A stretch of 64,000 nucleotides of DNA from Tilletiaria anomala UBC 951 (taxonomy: Eukaryota; Basidiomycota; Exobasidiomycetes; Georgefischeriales; Tilletiariaceae). Both the position numbers and the translations under genes were made by a program. The notes under the pieces are model-generated. The model saw only the letters and a list, made by a program, of their open reading frames with translations. It did not search any database and was not told the origin of the DNA. Shown in pieces: positions 33,608 through 43,603 of the stretch (its first letter is position 1; each line of letters opens with the position of its first letter). The DNA is taken from positions 1-64,000 of the forward strand of contig NW_013546943.1 in assembly GCF_000711695.1 (NCBI RefSeq), given 5' to 3'.

Positions 33608-35084
33608 ATGGTGAGTTGGCACATCTTCATGTCAAGTCAGTGCGAGTTTGACCAAGGAGATACCCTTCTAGGCCCAGAAATTCCGTCAAGAGCGGGATAC
33701 TTTCGGTGACTTGCAGGTCCCGGCCGACCGCTACTGGGGCGCGCAGACGCAGCGCTCGCTGCAGAACTTTGACATTGGCGGCCCGCAAGAGCGCATGCCG
33801 GCACCTTTGATCGAGGCATTCGGAGTGCTCAAGAAGGCTGCCGCCAACGTCAACCGGACCTTCGGCCTTGATGCCAAAGTAGCTGATGCGATTGGCCTGG
33901 CAGCAGATGAAGTCATCAGCGGCAAGCTGCACGACCACTTCCCGCTTGTTGTCTTCCAGACTGGTTCGGGAACCCAGACAAACATGAACGTCAACGAAGT
34001 CATCTCTAACCGCGCCATTGAGATCCTCGGAGGCGAGCTCGGGAGCAAGAAGCCTGTCCACCCCAACGACCACGTCAACATGAGCCAGTCCTCGAACGAC
34101 ACGTTCCCCACTGCTATGCACGTCGCATCGGTCCTGCAGATCCGCAAGAACCTCATCCCGGCGCTCGAGGAGCTTCACGCTGCGCTGGACAAGAAGCGTG
34201 CCGAGTTTGACGACATCATCAAGATTGGTCGCACGCACCTGCAAGATGCGACGCCTCTGACTCTCGGCCAGGAGTTCAGTGGTTACGTTAAGCAGGTCGA
34301 GAACGGCATCGAGCGTGTCAAGGATGTCCTGCCCCGTCTCAGCATGCTCGCACAGGGTGGCACAGCCGTTGGCACGGGCCTTAACACGTTCAAGGGCTTC
34401 GATAGCAAAGTTGCGGCCGAGATCAGCAAGATCACCGATGTTCCGTTTGAGACGGCGCCCAACAAGTTTGAGGCGCTTGCCGCGCACGACGCGATCGTTG
34501 AGGCTTCTGGCGCCTTAAACACTATCGCGGTGTCCTTGATGAAGATCGCGAACGACATTCGCTACCTCGGGTCTGGGCCGCGCTGTGGTCTCGGTGAGCT
34601 GAGCCTGCCGGAGAATGAACCGGGCAGCTCCATCATGCCGGGCAAGGTCAATCCGACACAATGCGAGGCGTTGACCATGGTCGCCGCACAAGTCATGGGC
34701 AACAACACGACCATCAGCGTCGCCGGCAGCTATGGCCAGTTCGAGCTGAACGTCTTCAAGCCGGTGCTGGTCAAGAACCTGCTGCAGAGCATCCGTCTAC
34801 TTGCAGACGGCGCAAGGAGCTTTACCAAGAACTGTGTCGTCGGCATCGAGGCAAACCGCGAAAAGATCGACCAGATCCTGCGTGAATCCCTCATGTTGGC
34901 GACCATCCTCAACTCGCATCTAGGCTACGACAACGTGGCAAAGGCCGCCAAGAAGGCACACAAGGAGGGTCTCACGCTCAAGGATGCCACGGTGCAGTTG
35001 GGCTTCTTGTCGCCGGAGGAGTTCGACCAGAAGGTCAGGCCGGAGCTGATGCTCGGTCCGGATGAGCCGCCAAGCAGCAAGTAG
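33608..35084 (+). CDS. FUM1: Fumarase (fumarate hydratase, class II)
   Basis: Fumarase converts fumarate to malate in the TCA cycle and, as a cytosolic form, in fumarate clearance and DNA-damage response. The ATG at 33608-33610 is the last codon of its exon; a 61-bp intron (33611-33671) joins it to GCC CAG AAA, giving [20 protein letters not shown] and 471 residues in total. The whole length matches class II fumarases: [44 protein letters not shown], and the signature [11 protein letters not shown] at 319-329. The spliced start context is ACCATGG, strong by Kozak rules. Read this way the protein is cytosolic; with the in-frame segment upstream it gains a mitochondrial presequence. Aspartase/argininosuccinase relatives are excluded by the fumarase-specific segments. 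Confidence 0.95.
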
Positions 35085-35501
35085 AGTTAGAATTGATTGC
35101 GGAATAGGAGGGGGGTGTTGCAGCATCCTTATTTTAACATCGGGTCAGTTCCAAAGCTGCGGATACTGTCACGTCCCTGAATTGTGTCTGTACTTTGCAC
35201 ATCCTTGGCGAGGGACACTACGCTGCCCTGGTGCATCTAACTTCGGTCCCTGTCGGCCATGTGGCCTTGTTGAGCAAGCTCGAGTGCTTGACAAGGAGGG
35301 CCAATTCAGCTTTGGTCCTGCTGACTACGTCCGCCAAGCATGACGCGCAACACGAGCTGATGGTGTTGGTCACGTGGTCAGCAACACCAAAGCGTGGATG
35401 AGCCACTTGCCAAAATTGGCCAACAAGATCATCTAGCCGATTGAGCAACCATTCATCAGAGCTGAGAGTGGAGCATGTGGGTCGCAGTAGCCAGCGTCAA
35501 C
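35085..35501. other. Tail-to-tail intergenic region, fumarase / IMA1
   Basis: A 417-base gap between converging 3' ends; nothing beyond expected 3' flanks is seen. Confidence 0.5.
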
Positions 35502-37735
35502 TTACATGGCCGCGATAGCACGCTGAACGGCCCAAGCAAATGATCCTACGAGCATGACCATGCAAGCACTCAGCAAGCTCGTTATCACAACATTCTTGAT
35601 CAGATGTGTCCAGCGCTGATGCCGTCCCTGCACGAGTCCAAACGCAGATGAGGCGCTGGCAGCGTCGATGGCGAGAGCAGTCCCGAACAGATATTCGAGT
35701 CCTGTCGGCGTCTCGGGCGCAAAGTAACGCTGAGGGGCGATGTAGGACGGTGGCGTTGCTGGCGCATGCGCGTGCTGCAAATCCACAGTCCTCGAACCGC
35801 CAGACATGAGGCCGGGGTGCTCTGCTTGCCAGTCCATCTCGTCTGGCTCTGCTTCGCCATTGTCCGATGCGGGTACACGGGGCGAAGGATACTGCGCCCA
35901 TGAATCCTGAACGACCGATGCTGCTCCTGGGAGGGACGATTCACCGAAGACGGGGGCTGGTTGCGCAGGCGTTGCTGGCTGATGCGGAGCCATGCGCGTG
36001 CCGCTCCAGTGCGCGAAGCCGCTGTTGGCTGTTTTGACCACTGGGCTCGAGGCTGCAGCTAGGCGATTAGTTACCTCGCCTCTTCCGTTGCTGACAGCAT
36101 CCGCTTCGGCGCTGGACACCGTACCTAATCGCCGCGAAGCCAGACTCAAGACGGGGGTACGCTCGATCCTCAGGTTGCAGAAGGCGGCGATGGTGATCTG
36201 GGCATAAGGACCAGGTTCAAACTAGATGCATTTAGAGAGAGCGCTGTATTTCCGATAGGGCAGACCAAGTACTCACAAGACAATGTAACACAACAATCCC
36301 CAAGGAGAATCGAGTTTCGAACCCACTGGAGGAGCTCAGAGTATCATCTAATCCACCAGCTGTGCCTGCCATCCATCTCGCGGTGACCGTTTGCTCTCCG
36401 ATGTAAAGGGGACCAGCAAAACCTCGTTCGTAACCTTCTTCAAGCAAGTGCTTGCCTAGCCTGGACGACGTTTTCAAGTGCTTTCTGAACTCTATGATGA
36501 AATCAAGTGCGTTCTGAGATGTGCCCATCATCTTCTCAGATAGGACAAGCAGCTGAACCAAGCGCAGTAGATAGCAGAAGATCTGTGAGCGCTGAAAACG
36601 CAGAGGAATTCATGTGTCAGGTCCGTGGACGCGGGTACGCTGCACATGCCATCGACTTCACTGTAGATGACTGGTGACTCACAGCCCAGATGCCCCTCCC
36701 TCTGACCGAACGAGTTCGGCCTGGCCGTCGCCGTTCGACGATCCCCGTTCTCCACGTCGGATCCCAAGCTGACCATAGGATGGAAGTGATTTGAAACCAA
36801 AAAATTGTGGCGTTCCACCTGCGCACCTCCCTCGAAAGGGTAGACGTTCGATCCGAGAAAGATGCCAAGGCAAGTAAGAGGGAACATCCCTGAGTCAGAA
36901 TCCAAAGAGCCCCTCTGATTTTCCATACGCTCTCAGTGCGTTCGATCCCATGCAAAATGGTATCCGCCGCTTTGTTCGGGTTGCGGCCCGTCAATGTACC
37001 CTTGCCCTTAGCCTCGACGCCATTCCCGCTCATCGTGGATAGGAGCGAGCGCTTGCGCGCACCGCTTCGCTCGAACCAGCCGCTCATCAAACGTTTACGC
37101 GCATCTTGATCGGCCTCCAATATGCGGTCCTCTGCCACTTGCGCACACGCTTCGCAAAGTGGCGGATAGCGCGCCTCGAGCGTGGTACGGTAGGCTGGTA
37201 GTTGGGACATGAGTCGGGTATCTTTCTCGTCTTCTTCATCGTCTTGAGGCCCTTGGCTAGCGTTCTCGGGTAGGTAGTTGGAAAGTAAATGTAGAATGAG
37301 TGTCTGGTTGCGGTGGCAAGCGCGGCAGAACGGCGAGGAACTTGCCGTTGCTGACGCCGAGTCTGATGATCGTGACGAGGGAGGAGAAGCAGCTGCCCCC
37401 TTCGCGAGTTGCGCTGGAGCAAAGGCAAATTTGCGAGGCTTTGACGAACTGGAAGAGGAGCCGTTCTGATGTGCGATGTTTCCGAGCGCTTCAACGCCAT
37501 TCCAGCACTCGCATGCCGAGCAGAACCACGCGTCGGGTGTGCCGGCGCTGACTGCGGGCGGGGTGTCAGACTTGGACTTGAGCTGCAAGCCAATGCCAGC
37601 AACGAGCTTGCTGTTGGCCGGCACTACTAGAGATGACGTCTGGCAAAAAAAGCAGCGCTCGACGGGGTAAACACCGCGTGCTTTGGAAAACGAGAATAGC
37701 CGACGCAGCATCTTTTTCTGCCATGTAGCTGCCAT
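35502..37735 (-). CDS. IMA1: Ima1-type inner nuclear membrane protein (Samp1/NET5 family)
   Basis: Exons 37735-36683, 36591-36277 and 36197-35502 (all phase 0) encode 687 residues. The N-terminal Ima1_N zinc-ribbon region has four CxxC pairs at residues 28/31, 72/75, 137/140 and 194/197, with the family's WFCSACECWN, HRNQTLILHLLSNYLP and LEARYPPLCEACA. Hydrophobic segments follow from about residue 295 (GALWILTQGCSLLLALASF, then IFWFQITSILWSAW), across exon 2 (GIVVLHCLITIAAFCNLRIE) and at the C-terminus (KNVVITSLLSACMVMLVGSF). In fission yeast Ima1 sits in the inner nuclear membrane and helps link heterochromatin and microtubules to the envelope; animal Samp1 associates with LINC complexes. 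The first ATG upstream (37771) is replaced by 37735 because MAATWQKKML.. is where the frame becomes gene-like; the start is not certain. Confidence 0.85.
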
Positions 37736-40700
37736 TGACACGCCGACTGATCGGAAGGTAGATCGATTCACAGCACGGCTTTCGAGTCGAAATCGTGGAC
37801 CAGACTCATTTCATCGCCCGGCCGATGGTCGCACAAGGCTCTAGAGAAGAGGAGGCCAAATGCATGCGCGATGCATCAAACACCTCGCTTGCAACTGCAG
37901 ACTCTCTGTGGACTGCATTGATAGTAGGCTGTAACGGGTACTCAACTTCGTCCGGAGTGCGGGCGAAATGGCGCAGAGCCAAAGACCACGCGTGGGAGTC
38001 GAGACAGCACTCTGCACTCAGTTAGGTCAGTTCGGTGCAAAAACTAATCTTGACTCTCTTCGGCTTCCTGTCTCGCCTCTAAGGTTTACCTTTTGGTCTG
38101 CTGAGCTGCCTGCACTGCTGCGCCACCGTATAGCTACGTGATGCAGGGCATGTTGGCTGTCCACACTTCGTCGGTGCGAACGAGACTTTGTATCATGGTT
38201 GACCAATTTACTCCGTCGCTTTTCCACCGGGGTGGACCGGGTCGTCCATGGGGTTCTTCTCCGCAGCAGGTTGAACCAATTGCAGAGGCCTTGACACTAT
38301 GTAATACACTGGCCTGAGGTCTGCACTGAATTACTTACACCTCGTGAATGAAAGAAACAGAAACCGCATGAAGAGGGGTTCATGTGTAAATAAGAGAAAG
38401 CCGAGGGAATTTGCGAAGCAAACATCGCGAGATGGGAACGACATCCGGTCCGAAGTGCGGAGGTCTGCCGAGTAAGGAAAGGGCCGGAGCCTATGCATCG
38501 TATGCATGTCTCGTTACTCATGTGCAATGAGACTGTGATGCGAGTGCATTTAGAGTGGTCCAAGCTTGACCGTCTGACTGTCTTTTCAAGCAGCTCTGTA
38601 TCCACTAGTATCTACTCGAGAATCTGCCTGCTCTTCAATAGAGGCACCTTGTATGCATGAGTCTGGGCGACGGATCACGACACCTTCACGGTTCACAAAG
38701 AGGTAGGCGCGACGTCCTTCCAGATCTAGCCTGTTATTCGCTCATCAGAGCAACCTACATACGCATGCATTGCATCATCACATCGCCCAAGCGTCCAAGA
38801 CCGACAACAGACAACTTGCACACTTCGCTTGCATGGATGTATATACGTATGAATAAATGCGTTGCGACTTGTGACAGTCTTCTCAAGTTCAATATCTAAC
38901 ACCCTCCGCCACCTATTGTGGCACCGTGATGAGGCGATGAGGACTGTAAGTCGTGGAGGTTGTAGGCTTTGGTGGCACCTGGCACTATGAGCAGCCACGG
39001 TGGGCTTTGATTATGAGCAGGGCCGACATAGAGCGACCCACGCCGAGGTGTGATGGTGTGGTCTATTCATTTTGGCACAGTGTGGTCACATCGCCCAGAC
39101 TACTCATACTATACATGAAGTCGGGCGGTAGCCCGGCGACAACCTGCAAGAGCTCTGTGATGAGCAATCCAGGACCCTGAGCCCCGGACGGAAGCGCCCA
39201 CGCCACAATTTCGAGCTTTGAAACCCTGTAGAAATCGGGAACTTCACAGACGTGCGGCTTTGGGATCAAGGAATAGAATGAATGGTCAATATACTCGCGT
39301 CGCTACCAGATTGTCCGAGAAAGATATTGCCAAGCCGTCCAAATTACATGCGCGAAACGAAAGACGGAGACGGGGGCTGTCTTGAATTGCAACCCCCAAC
39401 GAGGCAATGGGCACCTTGCACAAGGAGAAGGCAGGGAAGTTGAGGTGTGGGATGGGGTGAACCCAAAAGCGCAAAGGTTTGCTGGGGCAACACTCAGACG
39501 GGCCTCCAAAAGTTCGAGCGGAACGGGCTGAAGACTCCTCCAAAGTGCCATCATAGTCGCACCACGCAACCCTCTATTTGCGCCAAGCAACAGCCGTCCA
39601 ATGCGAAAACGTCAAACCATGACAAACCACCTTACCACCGCATGATGCATGGATCCTGATCAGTTTGCTAATGCTCACTCTTCTCCACGACGTCATGGAC
39701 GAATTTGAAATGGTTGTTGGAGTCGCGAATCAATTCTTCCAATCGAGGCTCGTGCGACGCTGCCGCAACGGGACCTGTTGCGACCAATTTGTATGACTGG
39801 CACTTCGCAGAGTCAGTCCGATCGCTCGCACCAAGGTACATAGACTGACTTGCCGAGGAGTTTCTAATTGCTAGAATACGTTGATACATTCAGCAGTGGT
39901 TCATCAATGCACCAGCCTCATCCGGCATCCCCTATCAAAGTGGCACCATGCATGTACACACGCGGCAACTCGTCGTCTCGGTCGAAAAGAAATGAAAAAT
40001 GAATGGCACAATGATGAGTAAGATGGTCTCTTTCCGTTTCTAGGAACCCTCTAGTGCGTTAGGCTGGGTAGTCCTGAGCAATGACCACAGTGCACTCGGC
40101 CGCAGGGTGTGACCCGAGGGGCAGCAATGTATTATTTGCTTTCGATGTACTACATAGTATATACAGATTCCGGATGAATGCGAGACACTTTGACTTCCAC
40201 GATGAACGCATGGGACTCGCATGAACTTCCGCTGCAAGCTGCTGCATATCGATGAAGCGAAAACGAATAGTAAATGGGTGTGTGTGCACTTGTGCACACC
40301 ATGCATGCATGCATATTACCATGTCACCTTCTCTCCCTTCCCCCGTCCAGATTCAATACATACTCGTGGTCCGTATCCCGAAGAGACACCACCGAGGAAA
40401 GGCGGCCGCTTCCCGTGGTTCCTGCCGCGAAAAAGCTGAAGCCAGCTCCGCTCGCCTGAGGCCTGGTGCGGCATGCATGTCTTGATTGACTGCGATTGAT
40501 CCACGGCCGTTTGTCTTGTCGCAATCAAATCTGTTCTGGCTCAGATCAGTCTGTCGCGCTGGCTTATGCGCGGAACACCGCCTCTGCAACCAAAAAGCCG
40601 TCAGAAGAAGTGGCCCAGCCAATTGCAAAAGTACAATGCAAGGCTTATGTATGAGAGAGTATAGTCGAGCTCGAGAGACCAAACCCGATCAAAAGGAAGC

Positions 40701-41084
40701 CTGCTTTCCTTCGACGTGAGGAAAAGCTTGCATATATTTTTCCTTGTCCGGGAGCTGCTATCAATACACCTTATTCGTCATGCCATCGGTATCGGGAGCA
40801 GGTTCTCCGCGAGGTATCTGACTCCGCAGCTTGCCCGCACCGCACTTGGCCGGAGACACAAGAAGATCAGGTGACACTGTCACGTCTGCACGCAAATAAG
40901 AACCCTTTGTGCGAGCCATTCGACTCCACTGTCCCGGCAGGCAATTTTTGACGATAAGTTACGACAAGGCTCATCGGCCTGGCTCACTCGGGGCTAAACA
41001 GGGTTGAGCGGGTTTGCCAGCAGCAAAAAGGACCTCTGTGTACCGGATAGCGCTTATTGATTGGGTGAGTGCATTGCTCGAGGC
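37736..41084. promoter_or_regulatory. 3.3 kb gap without recognisable genes
   Basis: This stretch separates IMA1 from the bHLH-like regulator. All open frames are short, with no family motif, signal peptide plus cysteine pattern, or coherent exon chain that I could build. It contains a palindromic/alternating tract at 40282-40314. It may include the IMA1 promoter, a long upstream region of the regulator, or noncoding transcripts. Confidence 0.4.
40282..40314. repeat. Inverted repeat plus ATGC microsatellite
   Basis: Arms GTGTGCAC and GTGCACAC (8 bases each) are separated by TT at 40282-40299, followed by ATGCATGCATGCAT at 40301-40314. The whole tract is nearly all alternating purine-pyrimidine and could form a cruciform or Z-DNA. 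Confidence 0.6.
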
Positions 41085-41291
41085 ATGGGTATCAGCTACT
41101 GGATATCATTCGTCTGTACACATGGCTGCATGAAAAGCTGCGAAGAGTTCATGGAGAGACGAGCGGAAGACCTTGTTCGTCCCACCTATCGGGCAGCTGA
41201 CAATCTGCCAGTCTTGCCTCGTGCCCTCCAGATGAATCGAGTACGGGGTTGGGACGCAACGGCTCGCGTGTCACCTCTGTACGCACTATGA
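41085..41291 (+). other. Upstream ORF overlapping the regulator start (ATGA)
   Basis: A 68-codon frame (starts MGISYWISFVCTHGCM) ends in TGA at 41289-41291. The regulator's ATG is at 41288-41290, so stop and start overlap as ATGA. Such overlaps can support termination-reinitiation. Whether the uORF is in the mature mRNA is unknown; an intron in the leader (a GTGAGT occurs at 41064) could remove it. Confidence 0.4.
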
Positions 41292-43090
41292 ATGGCGAAA
41301 CGGACATGCCCTCAGATGGGGAAGGCGAGTCATCTGCAGCTGCGACAAAGCAAGGCCAAATCCAAGGTCAAAATGGGCGCATCCTCACGTTGACTTCAGA
41401 GTCGAGCACGGTCGCTGCCGACGGAGCCGTCGCCAACGACATGGTTCAGCAAGCTGCTGCGGCTTATGCTCGGCTGCTTAAAGAGAGCAAGAACCCATTG
41501 CCTTTATCCGACTTTGTTAGTGCTTTCATGAGCGGTGCGCACACTTCTTCCCAAGAGCTGCTCCAGCAACCGCAGCAACGATCTGCGGAACTCGTTGAGG
41601 CAAGACGAGATGCCCACGCAGCCATGCAAGACATGGTCACATCAACTCAGGCGTTCTACCAAAGCTCTTCGTCCAGCTTATCGACCGTCGCTCCTCGCTA
41701 TGACTCTTCTCAGCAATCGGATCGTGATCACTCTGTCCCAGACATGTTCCAGGACCTGAGCATGTCCTCTCAGAGCGGCTCTTTGGCCAACAGTCTGTTC
41801 AACGAAAGCTCACGTGATGACTTGTCATGGGCCGATGATCTGTCCAACTCGCTCATCTTCGGCGACAGCTCCACCTCGACAACGAGCGTGGGTACACCAG
41901 GTAGCGCAGCCACCTCTTGGTCCCGCTCGCATTCCAAGCACGCCTCGTTCTCCAGCGTACATAGTGGTGGCCTCAACATGGGGTCCGAGCGACGAAAGGT
42001 GGAAAGCATCGCTGCGTTCGCTGTGCGCGGCTCTCCCACCAAGCCTTTGCATGGGCAGCAGAACATGATCATGCCTGCTGCGGCCCAACCCCGTGCTTCA
42101 CCGCAGAAAAGTGGCACGCTTTCCTCGCCCCATCATGGCCAGTCGTGGGCAGGGCAGTCAGACTTAATGCCTGGGCAACATGCTGAGCAACAGGACATCC
42201 TGATGCCCCTCCGCCGTTCCAAGAGACAGCACTTTCAAGGAGGTAGAACAGCGTCTCCACCGACTGCCCTCGTACTCGACCCGACCGGTGCACAACACCA
42301 TGACACTGAGTCGAGCTTGATAGCGCGCTCACAGGTCGGGGCCTCAACATCGACACTAGAATCTTGTGCAACCGATTCTCTGCCATACCCCCGGACATCG
42401 TTCGGCCCTGACTCGGCCGATGCCTCGTTCGACTGGTCACTTCGTTCACCGACAAAAAGAGATGCTGCAGTGTTCGATGATTCGATGAGCCCTGCCGTGT
42501 CTACGTCGATATCCGAACCGCTGCGCTCTCGCTCTTCTACGCTGGCTTCAGTTGCTTCGACCAGCACGCACTCCGTTCCCGGCACCCACTCGCGCGCGAC
42601 TTCGCTGCAGCGCATGGCTACTAGTTCTACCCCTTCCCCAACAGCTGCTGGCGCTTCTGCTGGCAAAACAGGGTTGGTCCGCAGGCGCGCCGAGTTTGGC
42701 GATGCCACCTACGAGACTCGCTTAGACGAGAGCAAGCAGAAGCGTATGAGGTCCGAGCAGAAGCGGCAGGCGGACCTGACTGTGTCATTCCAGAAGCTCA
42801 AAGCCTGCCTGGGTGGTCGGCTAGACGGGCGCATGATCAAGGTGCAGGTGTTGGAATGCGCTTGCGCACGGATTCAAGAACTGGAGAAGGAGAACATTGG
42901 TCTCCATGGAGATCGAAGATCGCTCATGGACGAGAACGCACGCCTTAAGCATGAGCTGCAAGCGCTGGCGCAGCAGTTACAGGCCACGAACGTTGCGACA
43001 CTCGATCGTCTCTTATTGCAAGAGCAAGGCCAAAGGCAAGAACAGGCGCCGTTGTCGATGCCTTTTGCAGCGAGCAGCAACATGGCCTAG
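41288..43090 (+). CDS. bHLH-like transcription factor
   Basis: A single exon encodes 600 residues. Near residues 480-555 it has a basic stretch and helix-loop-helix pattern: ESKQKRMRSEQKRQADLTVS, FQKLKACLGGRLDGR as helix 1 and loop, then MIKVQVLECACARIQELEKE as helix 2, followed by a leucine-rich coiled coil (LHGDRRSLMDENARLKHELQ). The basic motif EQKRQ departs from the ERxRR core, so E-box recognition may be altered. The N-terminal 450 residues are Ser/Thr-rich and probably disordered. It is most likely a dimeric nuclear regulator. The start is the first ATG of the frame; the in-frame upstream TTG is not used. The gene has an unusually long upstream gap and an overlapping uORF. Confidence 0.75.
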   Translation: MNGETDMPSDGEGESSAAATKQGQIQGQNGRILTLTSESSTVAADGAVANDMVQQAAAAYARLLKESKNPLPLSDFVSAFMSGAHTSSQELLQQPQQRSAELVEARRDAHAAMQDMVTSTQAFYQSSSSSLSTVAPRYDSSQQSDRDHSVPDMFQDLSMSSQSGSLANSLFNESSRDDLSWADDLSNSLIFGDSSTSTTSVGTPGSAATSWSRSHSKHASFSSVHSGGLNMGSERRKVESIAAFAVRGSPTKPLHGQQNMIMPAAAQPRASPQKSGTLSSPHHGQSWAGQSDLMPGQHAEQQDILMPLRRSKRQHFQGGRTASPPTALVLDPTGAQHHDTESSLIARSQVGASTSTLESCATDSLPYPRTSFGPDSADASFDWSLRSPTKRDAAVFDDSMSPAVSTSISEPLRSRSSTLASVASTSTHSVPGTHSRATSLQRMATSSTPSPTAAGASAGKTGLVRRRAEFGDATYETRLDESKQKRMRSEQKRQADLTVSFQKLKACLGGRLDGRMIKVQVLECACARIQELEKENIGLHGDRRSLMDENARLKHELQALAQQLQATNVATLDRLLLQEQGQRQEQAPLSMPFAASSNMA

Positions 43091-43603
43091 CATCACCATG
43101 AACCGCGAGCATATCAATGGCCACTACCTAACAAAGCATTTCAAAGGGGCCAACGGAGTCAGAGAGGATGCATTCGCGCACATGCCTGCGTTCCTCGACC
43201 CCCCTGGCGATCCCCATCCATTCACAGCATTCCAGGAAGAGCTTCATCAGCAACCTCTCCTCTAGCACAACTTTCGAACGAGGCATTAGCATCACAATGG
43301 TCCCGAACAAAAGCAAGCTCACAACAAGCATCATGCATCTGTCGACCTTCAATCCATCCACTTCAATCGTCAATTACACCATTTAGCATATCATCAAAGC
43401 GAAACAGAACGCAGCAACCAACTTCCACACAGCCACACATTCGAGCCACCTTAGATCCATTGCATCTTTGTACCGTTTGCACATTTACAAAAGGTGTGCA
43501 ATTACACTTATTTGCTTGTGACAATGCAAGCCAAGTTGGCGAACACTTTTGATAAGGTAGGATTGCTACATGAAACGCGGTCATCTACGCTACAATCATG
43601 AGA
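43091..43603. other. Tail-to-tail intergenic region
   Basis: A 513-base AT-richer gap between the bHLH-like gene and the PPR-like gene. No gene is seen; it should contain both polyadenylation regions. Confidence 0.5.

Noticed and set aside
36295-36325. GGGTTCGAAACTC on the minus strand, tRNA-like
   Set aside because: Lies within IMA1 exon 2 (codons for SGFETRFS) and does not form a T-arm.
41249-41287. Upstream in-frame extension of the bHLH-like protein
   Set aside because: It would start at TTG and overlaps the uORF; the first ATG is at 41288.
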